Shown piece after piece: positions 26,738-34,851 of a stretch of 40,512 nt of DNA. The position numbers and the translations under genes were made by a program. The stretch is from the NCBI GenBank assembly GCA_029167225.1, contig JARFNK010000036.1, forward strand, positions 1 through 40,512. The letters run 5' to 3'. Position 1 is the stretch's first letter; every line of letters begins with the position of its first letter. This DNA is from Sphingobium arseniciresistens (lineage in GTDB: Bacteria > Pseudomonadota > Alphaproteobacteria > Sphingomonadales > Sphingomonadaceae). The notes under the pieces were generated by a model, which searched no databases, was not told the DNA's origin, and saw nothing but the letters and a program-made list of their open reading frames with translations.

Positions 26738-28020
26738 CACGCCGCCAGCGCCGCTTCCAGAAACGCTGCCGCGCGCAACAGGCACGCATCGTCGCCGGGC
26801 CTTCCGACCAGCTGGACCCCCACCGGCAAGCCTTGCGATCCAAAGCCCGCCGGGATCGTAATGCACGGGGCACCCAATACCATCCAACCGCGGCAAAAGC
26901 TGGGATCGCCCGTGCGTTCGAGCCCCACGGGGGCTTCGCCCGGGGCTGCCGGAGTCAGCAGCACGTCTGCATCTCCGAACAGCGCATCCACATTGGCACG
27001 TGCCACCCGCGCATCGCGCTGCGCCGCATCGTGGCGCGCGGCCGATGCGCCCTCGGTGCCCTGCGCATACATCGCGCGGGTGACCGGGTGCAGCAGATCG
27101 GCCAGAAAATGCTGCTCGAAAAACAGCACCCGGCGCACTTCCCATGCGGCGATGTCGGCATGGATGCGCAGCAGATCGTCATAGCCGGCCAGCAACGGAC
27201 GTTCCGGCACCTTGACCCCGCGCGCGGCTAGTGCGGCCACAGCGCGCTGCAGCGCCTGTTCGGTGGCGGGTTCGATCAGCTCCGCGGCCTCGCTGCGATA
27301 GAGCGCCACGCGGGGGGCCGCTGGCGTATCGGGCACGGCCAGCCCAGGCCTGTCGCTGACCACCCCGGTGAAGAATGCCACGTCGCGCACGGCCCGCGCC
27401 AAGACACCGATCGTATCGAAGCTGCCGGCTAGGGTCTTTGCCCCGCTGCGGTCGATCAGCTCATGGCTCGGCTTGTAGCCTACCACCCCGCAGAACGCGG
27501 CGGGCCGGATCACTGACCCCGCGGTCTGGGTACCCAGCGCCACATGCACCATGCCGGTGGCCACCGCCGCCGCGGACCCGCTGGATGATCCACCCGGCGT
27601 GTGTGCTGGGTTATAAGGATTGCGGGTCTGTCCCGCGCCCCCCGCCGCGAATTCGGTGGTCACTGTCTTTCCCATGACGAGCGCGCCCGCTGCGCGCAGC
27701 CGCGCCACCACCGCCGCATCGCAGGCCGGACGGAAGCCGGCATAGGCGCGCGAACCATAGGAGGTCGGCATCTGCACGGTATCGATGACATCCTTGACCC
27801 CGACCAGCATCCCGCGCAGCGGTCCAGCAGCGGCGTTCCGATCAAGCATCCCCGCCGCATCGCGCGCCTGCGCTGCATCGAGATGCTGCCATGCGCCGAC
27901 GCGCGGCTCGATCTCGGCAATCCGCGCCAGCGCGTGGTCGACCAGCGCTGCAACGGTCAATTCGGCTTGGGCGACTGCGGTGATCGCCTCCAGCGCCGAC
28001 AGGGTACACGGGTCCGACAA
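26737..28020 (-). CDS. Amidase signature family enzyme, candidate maleamate amidohydrolase
   Basis: 427 residues with the complete Ser-cisSer-Lys triad of the amidase signature family: Lys76 in VGVKDVIDT, Ser145 in TPGGSSSGSAAAVA and Ser169 in GTQTAGSVIRPAAFCG. Length and motif spacing match malonamidase/GatA-like single-domain amidases. It is the first gene of the minus-strand operon and overlaps the hydrolase by one base. In Pseudomonas putida, maleamate is deamidated by NicF, an isochorismatase-fold enzyme. No typical nicF adjoins this operon, so this amidase may do that step. Amide hydrolysis of a pyridine carboxamide is the main alternative. Confidence 0.82.
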   Translation of the reverse strand: MSDPCTLSALEAITAVAQAELTVAALVDHALARIAEIEPRVGAWQHLDAAQARDAAGMLDRNAAAGPLRGMLVGVKDVIDTVQMPTSYGSRAYAGFRPACDAAVVARLRAAGALVMGKTVTTEFAAGGAGQTRNPYNPAHTPGGSSSGSAAAVATGMVHVALGTQTAGSVIRPAAFCGVVGYKPSHELIDRSGAKTLAGSFDTIGVLARAVRDVAFFTGVVSDRPGLAVPDTPAAPRVALYRSEAAELIEPATEQALQRAVAALAARGVKVPERPLLAGYDDLLRIHADIAAWEVRRVLFFEQHFLADLLHPVTRAMYAQGTEGASAARHDAAQRDARVARANVDALFGDADVLLTPAAPGEAPVGLERTGDPSFCRGWMVLGAPCITIPAGFGSQGLPVGVQLVGRPGDDACLLRAAAFLEAALAA

Positions 28021-28169
28021 GAAAATCCCCTTGAAGATAGGGTTTGCGAGGTCATTGCGTAGAGCCGCCCGCCCTTCGGTGGTTCCTGCCGGCGCTCCGC
28101 AATGCCCGCGAAGTCATGACATCGGCGGCCTCCGGGTCAAACCCAAACCGAACGGTGCACGCGCGAAAT

Positions 28170-28209
28170 CATGAATATGAAATCTGACGCATGAATATGA
28201 AATCTGACG
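28170..28209. repeat. 20-bp perfect tandem repeat upstream of nicX
   Basis: CATGAATATGAAATCTGACG occurs twice head to tail (28170-28189 and 28190-28209) with no mismatch. It lies 170-210 bp upstream of the nicX start. A one-turn-plus spacing of 20 bp would put both copies on nearly the same face of the helix, as expected for cooperative regulator binding. The copies could also be a replication slippage product. Confidence 0.75.
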
Positions 28210-28246
28210 GTAGCGGTGCAGCCCAGCTACGCGCTAGGCCGACGTG

Positions 28247-28264
28247 AAATCATATCCTTGATTG
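28247..28264. promoter_or_regulatory. AAATCA-N6-TGATT dyad, copy 2 (nicX/amidase promoter)
   Basis: AAATCA-TATCCT-TGATTG has five of six arm positions inverted with a 6-nt spacer. It shares arms and spacing with the perfect AAATCA-TGTTCC-TGATTT dyad upstream of the TonB receptor. It lies about 120 bp upstream of nicX. Confidence 0.55.
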
Positions 28265-28380
28265 GGCATTGCACGCGCCGACCATATGCTTCGTCCATGC
28301 CGCATCCATTGCGGCGAGCCCGACGAACATGCGCCGGGCTCGCCCGAACCTTGTTGCGGCCGTTCCGGGGAAACGTGACG

Positions 28381-29421
28381 ATGGTAGATTCCGAATTGGT
28401 GGCGACGTTCCAGGATGAGCTGCGGCTGTGCGGTGTGGGACCTGGCTGCGTCGTGGCGGCGTTGTCGGAAGGGCAGGATCGGCAGGACTATGCGCAGGCG
28501 ACCATGATCGCCGCCGGCGCGCTGGGCGCACAGGCGTTTCACGTCAACCTGCCGCGCCGCACCGGCCCCGACAGCCCCGTTGCGGGGAACCGGCCAGTGA
28601 TCGAGATGCTCAAGCGCGCGGATCTCGTACTCGATTTTCTGGGCTTGTTGTTTTCGCACGAACAGAACGAGATCCTGGCTTCGGGCACGCGCATGCTGAT
28701 GGTGCTTGAACCATTGCATGTCCTGCGCCAGCTGGCCCCCGATGCGGACTTGCGCCGGCGGGTAGAACTGGCCGGAACCATGCTGACGCGCGCAAGCGAA
28801 CTCCGCTTCACTTCGCCCCACGGCACCGACATCCTCTATCGGCTGACGCAATATCCGGTGCTGACCGAATATGGCTTTACCGACACCCCCGGCCGCTGGG
28901 ACCACTGGCCGTCCGGCTTTTTGCTGACCAATGGGGACGATGGCGGGGTCGATGGCACGGTGGTACTGGCTCCCGGTGACATCTCGATGATATTCCAGCA
29001 GTATTTTACCTCGTTTGTGACCCTGACGGTCGAACGCGGCTATGTCACGAAGATCGCGGGCGACGGGCTCGATGCGATCCTGCTGCGCGAATACATGGCC
29101 AGCTTCAACGACCACCGGGCCTATGCCGTGTCGCACATCGGCTGGGGAATGAACGAGAAGGCGCGCTGGCACACCATGGCCACCAACCGGCTGGCGATGT
29201 CTCCGGCGATGCAGGGCAGCCCGGAACTGGGCGTCCATGCGCTGTCATTCCAGGGCAATGTGCTGTTTTCGCTCGGCCCCAATTCGGAAGTCGGCGGCAC
29301 CAATGACACCGCCTGCCACATCGACATGCCGATGCGCGGGTGCAGCCTGTGGCTCGACGACCAGCTGATCGTCGAACACGGCCGCATTGTCGACGATGCG
29401 CTGCGCGCACCGGGTACCTGA
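28381..29421 (+). CDS. nicX: 2,5-dihydroxypyridine 5,6-dioxygenase
   Basis: 346 residues from ATG 28381 with GGGGAAA upstream; the frame is open to 28216 but that part looks non-coding. It matches NicX, the non-heme Fe(II) extradiol enzyme that opens 2,5-dihydroxypyridine to N-formylmaleamate. Candidate metal ligands in the family pattern are His252 (AVSHIGWGMNEKA) and His313 and Asp315 (NDTACHIDMPM). NicX belongs to the leucyl-aminopeptidase-like M29 fold rather than to classical extradiol dioxygenases. It is the first gene of the plus-strand operon, followed 39 bp later by nicC. Intact and of normal length (about 350). Confidence 0.9.
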   Translation: MVDSELVATFQDELRLCGVGPGCVVAALSEGQDRQDYAQATMIAAGALGAQAFHVNLPRRTGPDSPVAGNRPVIEMLKRADLVLDFLGLLFSHEQNEILASGTRMLMVLEPLHVLRQLAPDADLRRRVELAGTMLTRASELRFTSPHGTDILYRLTQYPVLTEYGFTDTPGRWDHWPSGFLLTNGDDGGVDGTVVLAPGDISMIFQQYFTSFVTLTVERGYVTKIAGDGLDAILLREYMASFNDHRAYAVSHIGWGMNEKARWHTMATNRLAMSPAMQGSPELGVHALSFQGNVLFSLGPNSEVGGTNDTACHIDMPMRGCSLWLDDQLIVEHGRIVDDALRAPGT

Positions 29422-29460
29422 TCGCCGGCGTCCCCACCCCTTTGCAATTTTCAGGAGATT

Positions 29461-30636
29461 ATGATGCAGACAAGGCAAAGAATCGCCATCGTCGGCGCCG
29501 GATTGGGCGGCGTAACCGCGGCGATCCTGCTCCAGCAGGCCGGACACGACGTTACCGTCTATGAACAGGCCCCCGCGCTGGCGCGGATCGGCGCGGGCAT
29601 CGGCCTCGGCCCCAATATCCTGCGCGTGATCGCAAGGATTGGTGCCTATGATGAATTGCGCTCGATCGGCATCGTGCAGAAGAACACGCTCAGCAGGGTG
29701 TGGGATACCGGAGAGATCCTGTGGGATCGCGGCGGAGACATGGCTGAGGCGACATTCGGCTTTCCCGAGCTGACCATTCACCGAGGTGACCTGTTGACCG
29801 TGCTGACCCGCCATCTCAGGCCCGGCACGATCCAGCTGAAGAAGGAACTTCTCGATATCGGCCACCGGCTGGGCGGAACGCAGCTGCTGTTCACCGATCA
29901 GACCGAATACGATGCCGACATCGTGATCGGCGCGGACGGCGTCAATTCCCGGGTGCGCGAGATTCTGCTGGGCTATCAGGAGCCTACATATACCGGCTTC
30001 GTGGCGTTCCGCTCTGTGTATCCCAGCGCGCTGCTGGGCGAATGGCGTCCGCCTTGCGACGGAGCCAAATGGTGGTCCGACGCGCGCCACCCGGCAGGAG
30101 AGGATCGCCATTTCATCCATTACTACCTCAGCGAAAAGCGCGATGAGATGTATTTCGTCACTGGTTCTCCCTATCCCGACTGGCCGGGCGGCGTATCGTC
30201 GGTGCCCGCCACCAAGGCCGAAATCAAGCAGTGCTACGAAGGTTTTCACGATGACGTGCAGCGGCTGATCGACGCCGCGCCGGCAGCCTCCAAATGGCCG
30301 CTGCTCGAACGCAACCCGCTGCCGTTGTGGAGCAATGGCAATGTCGTGATGCTGGGCGATGCCTGCCACCCGATGAAGCCACACATGGGCCAGGGCGCAG
30401 GGATGGCGTTCGAGGATGCGGCCGTGCTGGCCCGCGCGATCGACGGGGCCGACGGCAATTTCGTCGACGCCTTCGAAACCTATCGCGCCACGCGCATCCA
30501 GCGGACCAGCGAGATACAGCGGCAGTCGCGGGTCAACGTCTGGATGAAGACCGCGACCGATCCGGGCTGGGTCTACAATTATGACGCGCTGACCGTGCCG
30601 CTGGTACGCGGCACCGTCGAGAACGCCCAGTCGTGA
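29461..30636 (+). CDS. nicC: 6-hydroxynicotinate 3-monooxygenase (FAD-dependent)
   Basis: 391 residues of the group A flavin monooxygenases. It has the FAD fingerprint IAIVGAGLGGVTAAIL, the DG motif IVIGADGVNSRVRE and the late FAD block VVMLGDACHPMKPHMGQGAG. The stretch RNPLPLWSNGNVVMLGDACH is nearly that of NicC, which converts 6-hydroxynicotinate to 2,5-dihydroxypyridine with NADH, O2 and loss of CO2. Position 48 (GAGIGLGPN) is Gly, where NicC of Pseudomonas, as I recall it, has the catalytic His47 in GAGIHIGPN. The gene starts with AGGAG just before the ATG pair and is coupled to the next gene (GTGA). Confidence 0.9.
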   Translation: MMQTRQRIAIVGAGLGGVTAAILLQQAGHDVTVYEQAPALARIGAGIGLGPNILRVIARIGAYDELRSIGIVQKNTLSRVWDTGEILWDRGGDMAEATFGFPELTIHRGDLLTVLTRHLRPGTIQLKKELLDIGHRLGGTQLLFTDQTEYDADIVIGADGVNSRVREILLGYQEPTYTGFVAFRSVYPSALLGEWRPPCDGAKWWSDARHPAGEDRHFIHYYLSEKRDEMYFVTGSPYPDWPGGVSSVPATKAEIKQCYEGFHDDVQRLIDAAPAASKWPLLERNPLPLWSNGNVVMLGDACHPMKPHMGQGAGMAFEDAAVLARAIDGADGNFVDAFETYRATRIQRTSEIQRQSRVNVWMKTATDPGWVYNYDALTVPLVRGTVENAQS

Positions 30637-31745
30637 CCGATCGCGCGGCTGCTGTCGCGGCCTCCCAGCATGGTGCCGGCCGGCTGGGGCCATGGCAATG
30701 GCCGGTCCTGATGGTGCTGTCGGCGATGCTGTTTGCGCTGTTTGCTGCGGTGCGGCTAACTTCGGCGGCGTTTCTCGGGCCAATGGTGGCGGGGCTGGCC
30801 ATGGCGCTCGCCGGATCAGACCTGAGGATCGCGCGTCAGGTGCCGATGGTGTGCCAGGCAGTGATCGGCTGCATGGTGGGGCTTGGGGTGAACTTTGGCA
30901 CGCTAAGCTTTGTTGGCGCGCATGGACCAGTGATCGCCGGTGTTATCGGTGCCACTGCGTTGGCCACGTGCGCGGTAGCGTGGTGCGTGGCGCGCGCCAG
31001 CACCCTCTCCGCGCAGACGGCCGCATGGGGGGCCATGCCGGGCGCGGCCAATATCATGGTGGCATTGGCGGCGGAGTCGGGCGGCGATGCGCGGCTGGTC
31101 GCCTTCATGCAATATATTCGCGTGATCGCGGTGCTGTCGACGGCCTCTGTCGTCGCTTCGATCATGGCCGGTCCGGGCCCTGCCACCTCCACCGTGGCGG
31201 TTGGCGGAGCAGCGGGGATGGATGTGCCGCTGAACGCCGGTGCGCTAGCAGCGAGTGCAGTCCTGATTATGGCCGGTCTGCTGATCGGCCGGGGCCTGCG
31301 CATTCCCGCAGGACCACTACTGGTCACCGCCATGCTGGCAAGCGGTGTGCATGGACTGCAGCTGTTTCCCATGCAGCTACCCGGCTGGGCGCTGTCGCTG
31401 GCGTTCAGCGCGGTCGGCTGGTTCGTCGGGTTGCAGTTCGACCGGGCCGCGCTGGGCATGGCGGTGCGCAACCTGCCCGCCATGATCTGCGGCACGCTGG
31501 CGCTGATTGTGTTGTGCGCCGGGATCGGCATGGTCCTGTCGCTGCGGCTGGGGCTCGATCCGGTCACTGGCTATTTGGCCACCAGTCCCGGTGCGATCGA
31601 TACCGTAGCGATCCTCGCATCGGGAGGAAAGGCCGACATGGCGGTGGTCATGGCAATCCAAACGCTGCGGTTCTTCGCGGTGATCATGCTCGCGCCGTGG
31701 CTCGCGGCTTTCATCGCGCGGATCGTGCCTGCGCGTCGGCCATGA
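30633..31745 (+). CDS. AbrB-type (PF05145) integral membrane protein, putative transporter
   Basis: 370 residues from GTG 30633, overlapping the nicC stop as GTGA. About ten hydrophobic helices form two repeats. The family hallmark of AbrB-type membrane proteins is seen in WGAMPGAANIMVALAAE, followed by LVAFMQYIRVIAVL. A second copy of the motif appears as ATSPGAIDTVAILA. This family is often misnamed ammonia monooxygenase or AbrB regulator; it is a membrane protein with unproven transport roles. Strict coupling to nicC suggests export or import of a pathway compound, for instance a pyridine acid or maleate. That role is inferred. Confidence 0.75.
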   Translation: MTDRAAAVAASQHGAGRLGPWQWPVLMVLSAMLFALFAAVRLTSAAFLGPMVAGLAMALAGSDLRIARQVPMVCQAVIGCMVGLGVNFGTLSFVGAHGPVIAGVIGATALATCAVAWCVARASTLSAQTAAWGAMPGAANIMVALAAESGGDARLVAFMQYIRVIAVLSTASVVASIMAGPGPATSTVAVGGAAGMDVPLNAGALAASAVLIMAGLLIGRGLRIPAGPLLVTAMLASGVHGLQLFPMQLPGWALSLAFSAVGWFVGLQFDRAALGMAVRNLPAMICGTLALIVLCAGIGMVLSLRLGLDPVTGYLATSPGAIDTVAILASGGKADMAVVMAIQTLRFFAVIMLAPWLAAFIARIVPARRP

Positions 31746-31824
31746 CGCGATAGGGTGCAGCCCAACACCTGCCCGGTCGCAGCCTGTCCCGTACCATTTA
31801 TGCAATCCATCAACGGGGACCATT

Positions 31825-32305
31825 ATGACCAGACAGACCGGACGTGCGCGCATATCGGCTACGCTGGACGCCGCGCTACCCTACATTGCCCGCGAGTTCA
31901 ATTTTCGGTGGGATCCGGAAGCTGCGCATATCGTGACGCGCGCCGTGGCACCACCTGGTCTGTTAGCCCCTCGACGTGTCGGTCAAGACCGACATGCGCC
32001 GCGCAATGTCGCGGCTGGACAAAGCCCGTTCGCCCGCGGCGAGCTATGTTCTGCGCCACGCGGAAGGCAGCCCGATGTGGGACCAGCTGTCTTTTGCTAC
32101 CTGGATCGACCCAGCGATCGTCACCCGCGCCTCGTCCTATGGAATTGATGTCAATATCGATCATGGCGCGGGCTATTGCGATACCCTAGTCGACTATCGC
32201 AACCACCCCGACCGGTCGAACAGCCTCGATATCGAAGCCGACCGGTTCTACGCGCTGTTCGCGCGTTTGATGGCACGGCCTAGCGGTAACTGGCACATCA
32301 GGTAG
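31825..32305 (+). pseudogene. Inosine-uridine-type nucleoside hydrolase, truncated and frameshifted
   Basis: Two adjacent frames together read like the C-terminal half of an IUNH nucleoside hydrolase. The first has REFNFRWDPEAAHIVTRA (the family EFN...DPEAA block). The second has PLDVSVKTDMR, then GSPMWDQLSFATWIDPAIV. The break lies at about 31940, where a CGCGCGCC run seems shortened by two bases. In the corrected frame RAPWHHLVC is followed by a TAG at about 31957. The N-terminal half with the DTDxxxDD metal site is absent. A nucleoside hydrolase beside nicotinamidase would fit use of nicotinamide riboside; this copy cannot be functional. Confidence 0.65.
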
Positions 32306-33527
32306 CCGTGATCGCCGGACTTTTGCTCCAGTGGCCCGAAACTATCAGCGTGATGGCGATCGCGAAGAAGCCGATCTGGCCCAAGATCGCCGCCGAATAG
32401 CTGCCGGTATGCGTATAGACGAGCGCCACCGCCGGCACGCACACCACCGAAAACGGCAGGTTGACCAGATTGAACAGGCCATAGGCTTGACTGAAGTTTT
32501 CTGCCCCGAATGCGCGTGACAGCACGAGCCCCAGCACTGGGAGCACGCCATAGCCGTGCAATCCGATCAATGCGACCAGCACCACCAGCAGGGGATAGGG
32601 CGGATGCGCCAAAAACAGCGTCCACAGGGCAGCCTCGTTGAACAACAGCACCGCAAAAGTGCGCACCGCCCCGATCCGGTCCGCCACCCAGCCGAACAGT
32701 ATAGTGCCAGCGATCCCCGCCATCGCTTGGGTCGAGATAAGAAACGCGGCCATCGTGGTCGAAAATCCCCAGCTCGACGCCATGGGCACCATATGCGCCG
32801 ACAGTGTGATTGAGCTGGCGGTCGAACACGCCGCCGGGATCGCCAGACACCAGAATCGCCCAGACCGCAATAGGTCGGAAACCGCCAGCGTTCCATGATG
32901 GACCGAGCTCTCATCGGTCCCCATCGCCCGCTCGGGCGGCCGATCGATAATGAACAGCCCCGCGATCACCGTCACGCCGGCCAGCATGGCAAGGATCAGG
33001 TAGGCAGCGCTCAGCCCGAGATGGAGCAGGACCCACGATAAACCCACAGGAATCAGCGTGATCACGATCGGCGCGCCGATAAAGCCCAGTGCACGGCCAC
33101 GACCCTGGCGGAACCAACGCGTGACCAGCGTCGATGGGAGGATTACCCCGATTGCCATCCCGGGCCCGAGCATCAGCCCATAGGCCACAAGGTACAGCAC
33201 ATAGCTGTGCGACAGTGCCAGGCACAGATAGCCTCCGGTACTTAGCGCCCCGCCGCACAGAACCACCAACCGCAGCGACGATCGCGCTGCCAGAACCCCC
33301 ACGAAAGGCGCGCTGATCGCCAGCACCAGATTGACTAGCGGAATACCCAGCGTGCTCAGTTCGCGCCCCACGCCCAGCCGCATCTCGACCGCAGCGAGCA
33401 ACACGCTGAACGATCCCCATAGCGCGCCCACCGTGATGTTGTTAGTCAAGAACGCGATTGCTGCCATTCTGATGGCAAGCGGGTGATTGCGGTCAGCCGC
33501 GTACCCCGCGATCGAACCTGTGAGCAT
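32298..33527 (-). CDS. MFS transporter (monocarboxylate/OFA-like)
   Basis: 409 residues from ATG 33527, with AGGAGA 8 nt upstream; the longer open frame to 33677 is not needed. About twelve membrane helices are visible. The first half has LGIPLVNLVLAISAPFVGVL and a cytosolic loop VTRWFRQGRGRALG, typical of the MFS loop between TM4 and TM5 in the oxalate/monocarboxylate group. The second half has the loop GWVADRIGAVRTF. It is a good candidate for uptake of nicotinate or nicotinamide through the inner membrane, in the role NicT plays in Pseudomonas. It is convergent with the nucleoside hydrolase remnant and divergent from IclR-2. Confidence 0.85.
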   Translation of the reverse strand: MLTGSIAGYAADRNHPLAIRMAAIAFLTNNITVGALWGSFSVLLAAVEMRLGVGRELSTLGIPLVNLVLAISAPFVGVLAARSSLRLVVLCGGALSTGGYLCLALSHSYVLYLVAYGLMLGPGMAIGVILPSTLVTRWFRQGRGRALGFIGAPIVITLIPVGLSWVLLHLGLSAAYLILAMLAGVTVIAGLFIIDRPPERAMGTDESSVHHGTLAVSDLLRSGRFWCLAIPAACSTASSITLSAHMVPMASSWGFSTTMAAFLISTQAMAGIAGTILFGWVADRIGAVRTFAVLLFNEAALWTLFLAHPPYPLLVVLVALIGLHGYGVLPVLGLVLSRAFGAENFSQAYGLFNLVNLPFSVVCVPAVALVYTHTGSYSAAILGQIGFFAIAITLIVSGHWSKSPAITAT

Positions 33528-33875
33528 GGGCGAGTCTCCTGGCGACGTGGCGACAGCGGGTGCGGCCCACCGGTCGCTGGTGATGGGGATGACGGCACGG
33601 GAGGACCCGGCACCGCATGGCGCCGCCATGTGCAGTGCAGCATGGGGACCTGACCATGGAACCCGTCCGCGCGGCAAGGCAAGATCGTGCTGTGCCCGGC
33701 GATATCACATTTGTGAAATAGCCGCCCATTCGACACGGAATTGCGGATTGACCCAAACGTACAGATGCAGCACTGTGCAGGTGGTCGCCATGCGGCCGGA
33801 CGGGCCGGTATCACGCGACGAGAGCTGTTCCATGATCCCTGACCCCCGCGCGGTCGATCAAGACAATGCCGACTG
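33528..33875. promoter_or_regulatory. MFS/IclR-2 divergent intergenic region with a TCACA-TT-TGTGA dyad
   Basis: This 348-bp gap holds no credible gene. At 33705-33716 TCACATTTGTGA forms a perfect dyad around TT. The wider sequence TATCA-CATTTG-TGAAA (33703-33718) has the same TCA-N6-TGA spacing as the other island sites. It is about 180 bp upstream of the MFS start and 160 bp upstream of IclR-2, so it could serve both promoters. Confidence 0.45.
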
Positions 33876-34721
33876 ATGACGCGGGGTTCGCCCCCTGCCC
33901 CGCCTGCCGGGCGGCGTAGCTCGGCCGGGCGGGGCACATCGCAGGGCGACTACAAGCTAGTAGCTGAATCCGACACCGAATATGACAAGGGCCAAGTCAA
34001 ATCGGCGCAGCGCGCACTGCAGGTGTTCGAATATTTCACGGATCGCGGAGCGGCCGCAAGCGCTTCGGAAATCACCGGGGGCCTCGCCCTGCCGCAATCG
34101 AGCACCTCGCTATTGCTGCGCACGCTGGTCAACCTCGGGTATCTCGACTTCGATCCGGCCAGCCGCCTCTATCGCCCTTCGCTGCATCTGTCGCTGCTGG
34201 GCGCGTGGAAGCAGGACCAGTCGGCGCGTGCGGCGCGGATCGTGCACGCAATGGAACAGCTTGGCGCGATTACCGGCGAATGCGTCATGCTGGCCGAACG
34301 TTATCGCCACTTCATCCGCTATATCTATGTTGTGCAGCGCCGCGATCCTGAACGATCGCTCTATTTGCCGGTCGGCACGATGCGCCCGATCTGCGGCACC
34401 GCTGCGGGGCGCATCCTGCTGGCCCGGTTGCCGATGACGGAGACGCGCAGCCTGATCCACGCCGCGCGCAACGATCCCGAAAGCGATGATTTCGGGATCC
34501 TGCCCGAACCGGTGCTGACGGCTGTCGGCCAGGCAGTTGCCGATGGCTATGCGCAGACCAGCCGCCCCGCGCTTGACCAGGAATCGTTTCAGCTGGCCGT
34601 GCCAGTGATCACGCCGGACCAACCGCCGCTAGCGCTGGGGCTGCTGTGCTTGGGCGAGCGTTTCGTGCATCATCGCCGAGAATGGCTTGCCGCGTTGGTC
34701 GATCAGGCAGAGCGAATCTGA
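33876..34721 (+). CDS. IclR-family transcriptional regulator 2
   Basis: Up to 281 residues; the first 40 (Gly/Pro/Ser rich) look unstructured, and the true start is uncertain because the ribosome-binding site at 33876 is weak. The winged helix has QRALQVFEYFTD, SASEITGGLALPQSSTS and LRTLVNLGYLDF. The effector domain has YLPVGTMRPICGTAAGRILL. It is a paralogue of IclR-1, conserved in the recognition helix (PQSSTS-LLR), so the two may bind similar sites. It is flanked by the MFS gene and the nicotinamidase, and likely controls one or both. Confidence 0.87.
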   Translation: MTRGSPPAPPAGRRSSAGRGTSQGDYKLVAESDTEYDKGQVKSAQRALQVFEYFTDRGAAASASEITGGLALPQSSTSLLLRTLVNLGYLDFDPASRLYRPSLHLSLLGAWKQDQSARAARIVHAMEQLGAITGECVMLAERYRHFIRYIYVVQRRDPERSLYLPVGTMRPICGTAAGRILLARLPMTETRSLIHAARNDPESDDFGILPEPVLTAVGQAVADGYAQTSRPALDQESFQLAVPVITPDQPPLALGLLCLGERFVHHRREWLAALVDQAERI

Positions 34722-34732
34722 CTGCGTAGCGG

Positions 34733-34746
34733 ATCAACCCGATGAT
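34733..34746. promoter_or_regulatory. ATCA-N6-TGAT dyad, copy 4 (upstream of nicotinamidase)
   Basis: GGATCA-ACCCGA-TGATAT has perfect ATCA/TGAT arms with a 6-nt spacer. It lies in the 130-bp gap between IclR-2 and the nicotinamidase, about 105 bp before the ATG. Arms and spacing match the other island copies. Confidence 0.45.
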
Positions 34747-34851
34747 ATTTGCGGGATGGACTTGCTTCAAGACGTCGGCACATGACACATCCGCTGCATC
34801 GCAACACAGATTTACCCTGGGGCAGACACCGAGCCCCATAGCGGAGGTTAC

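Larger units (their letters stand above)
28021..28380. promoter_or_regulatory. Divergent promoter region of the two nicotinate operons
   Basis: This 360-bp gap separates the amidase start (minus) from the nicX start (plus). It holds a 20-bp tandem repeat (28170-28209) and the AAATCA-N6-TGATT dyad (28247-28264). GAAATC occurs four times between 28165 and 28251. The frame of nicX is open through part of it but lacks a ribosome-binding site there. Both operons are probably controlled from this region. Confidence 0.6.

Noticed and set aside
26738-27145. N-terminal extension of the MetX-like hydrolase frame
   Set aside because: It lies entirely within the amidase gene in another frame and reads as Arg/Gly/Cys-rich noise. 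ATG 26737, overlapping the amidase stop, is the better start.
28216-28380. N-terminal extension of the nicX frame
   Set aside because: NicX homology and a ribosome-binding site begin at ATG 28381, and the extension would run through the operator-like dyad.
29245-30783. A 512-codon open frame on the minus strand
   Set aside because: It is antisense to nicX and nicC, which have clear motifs, and arises from high GC at third positions. It shows no domain or ribosome-binding site.
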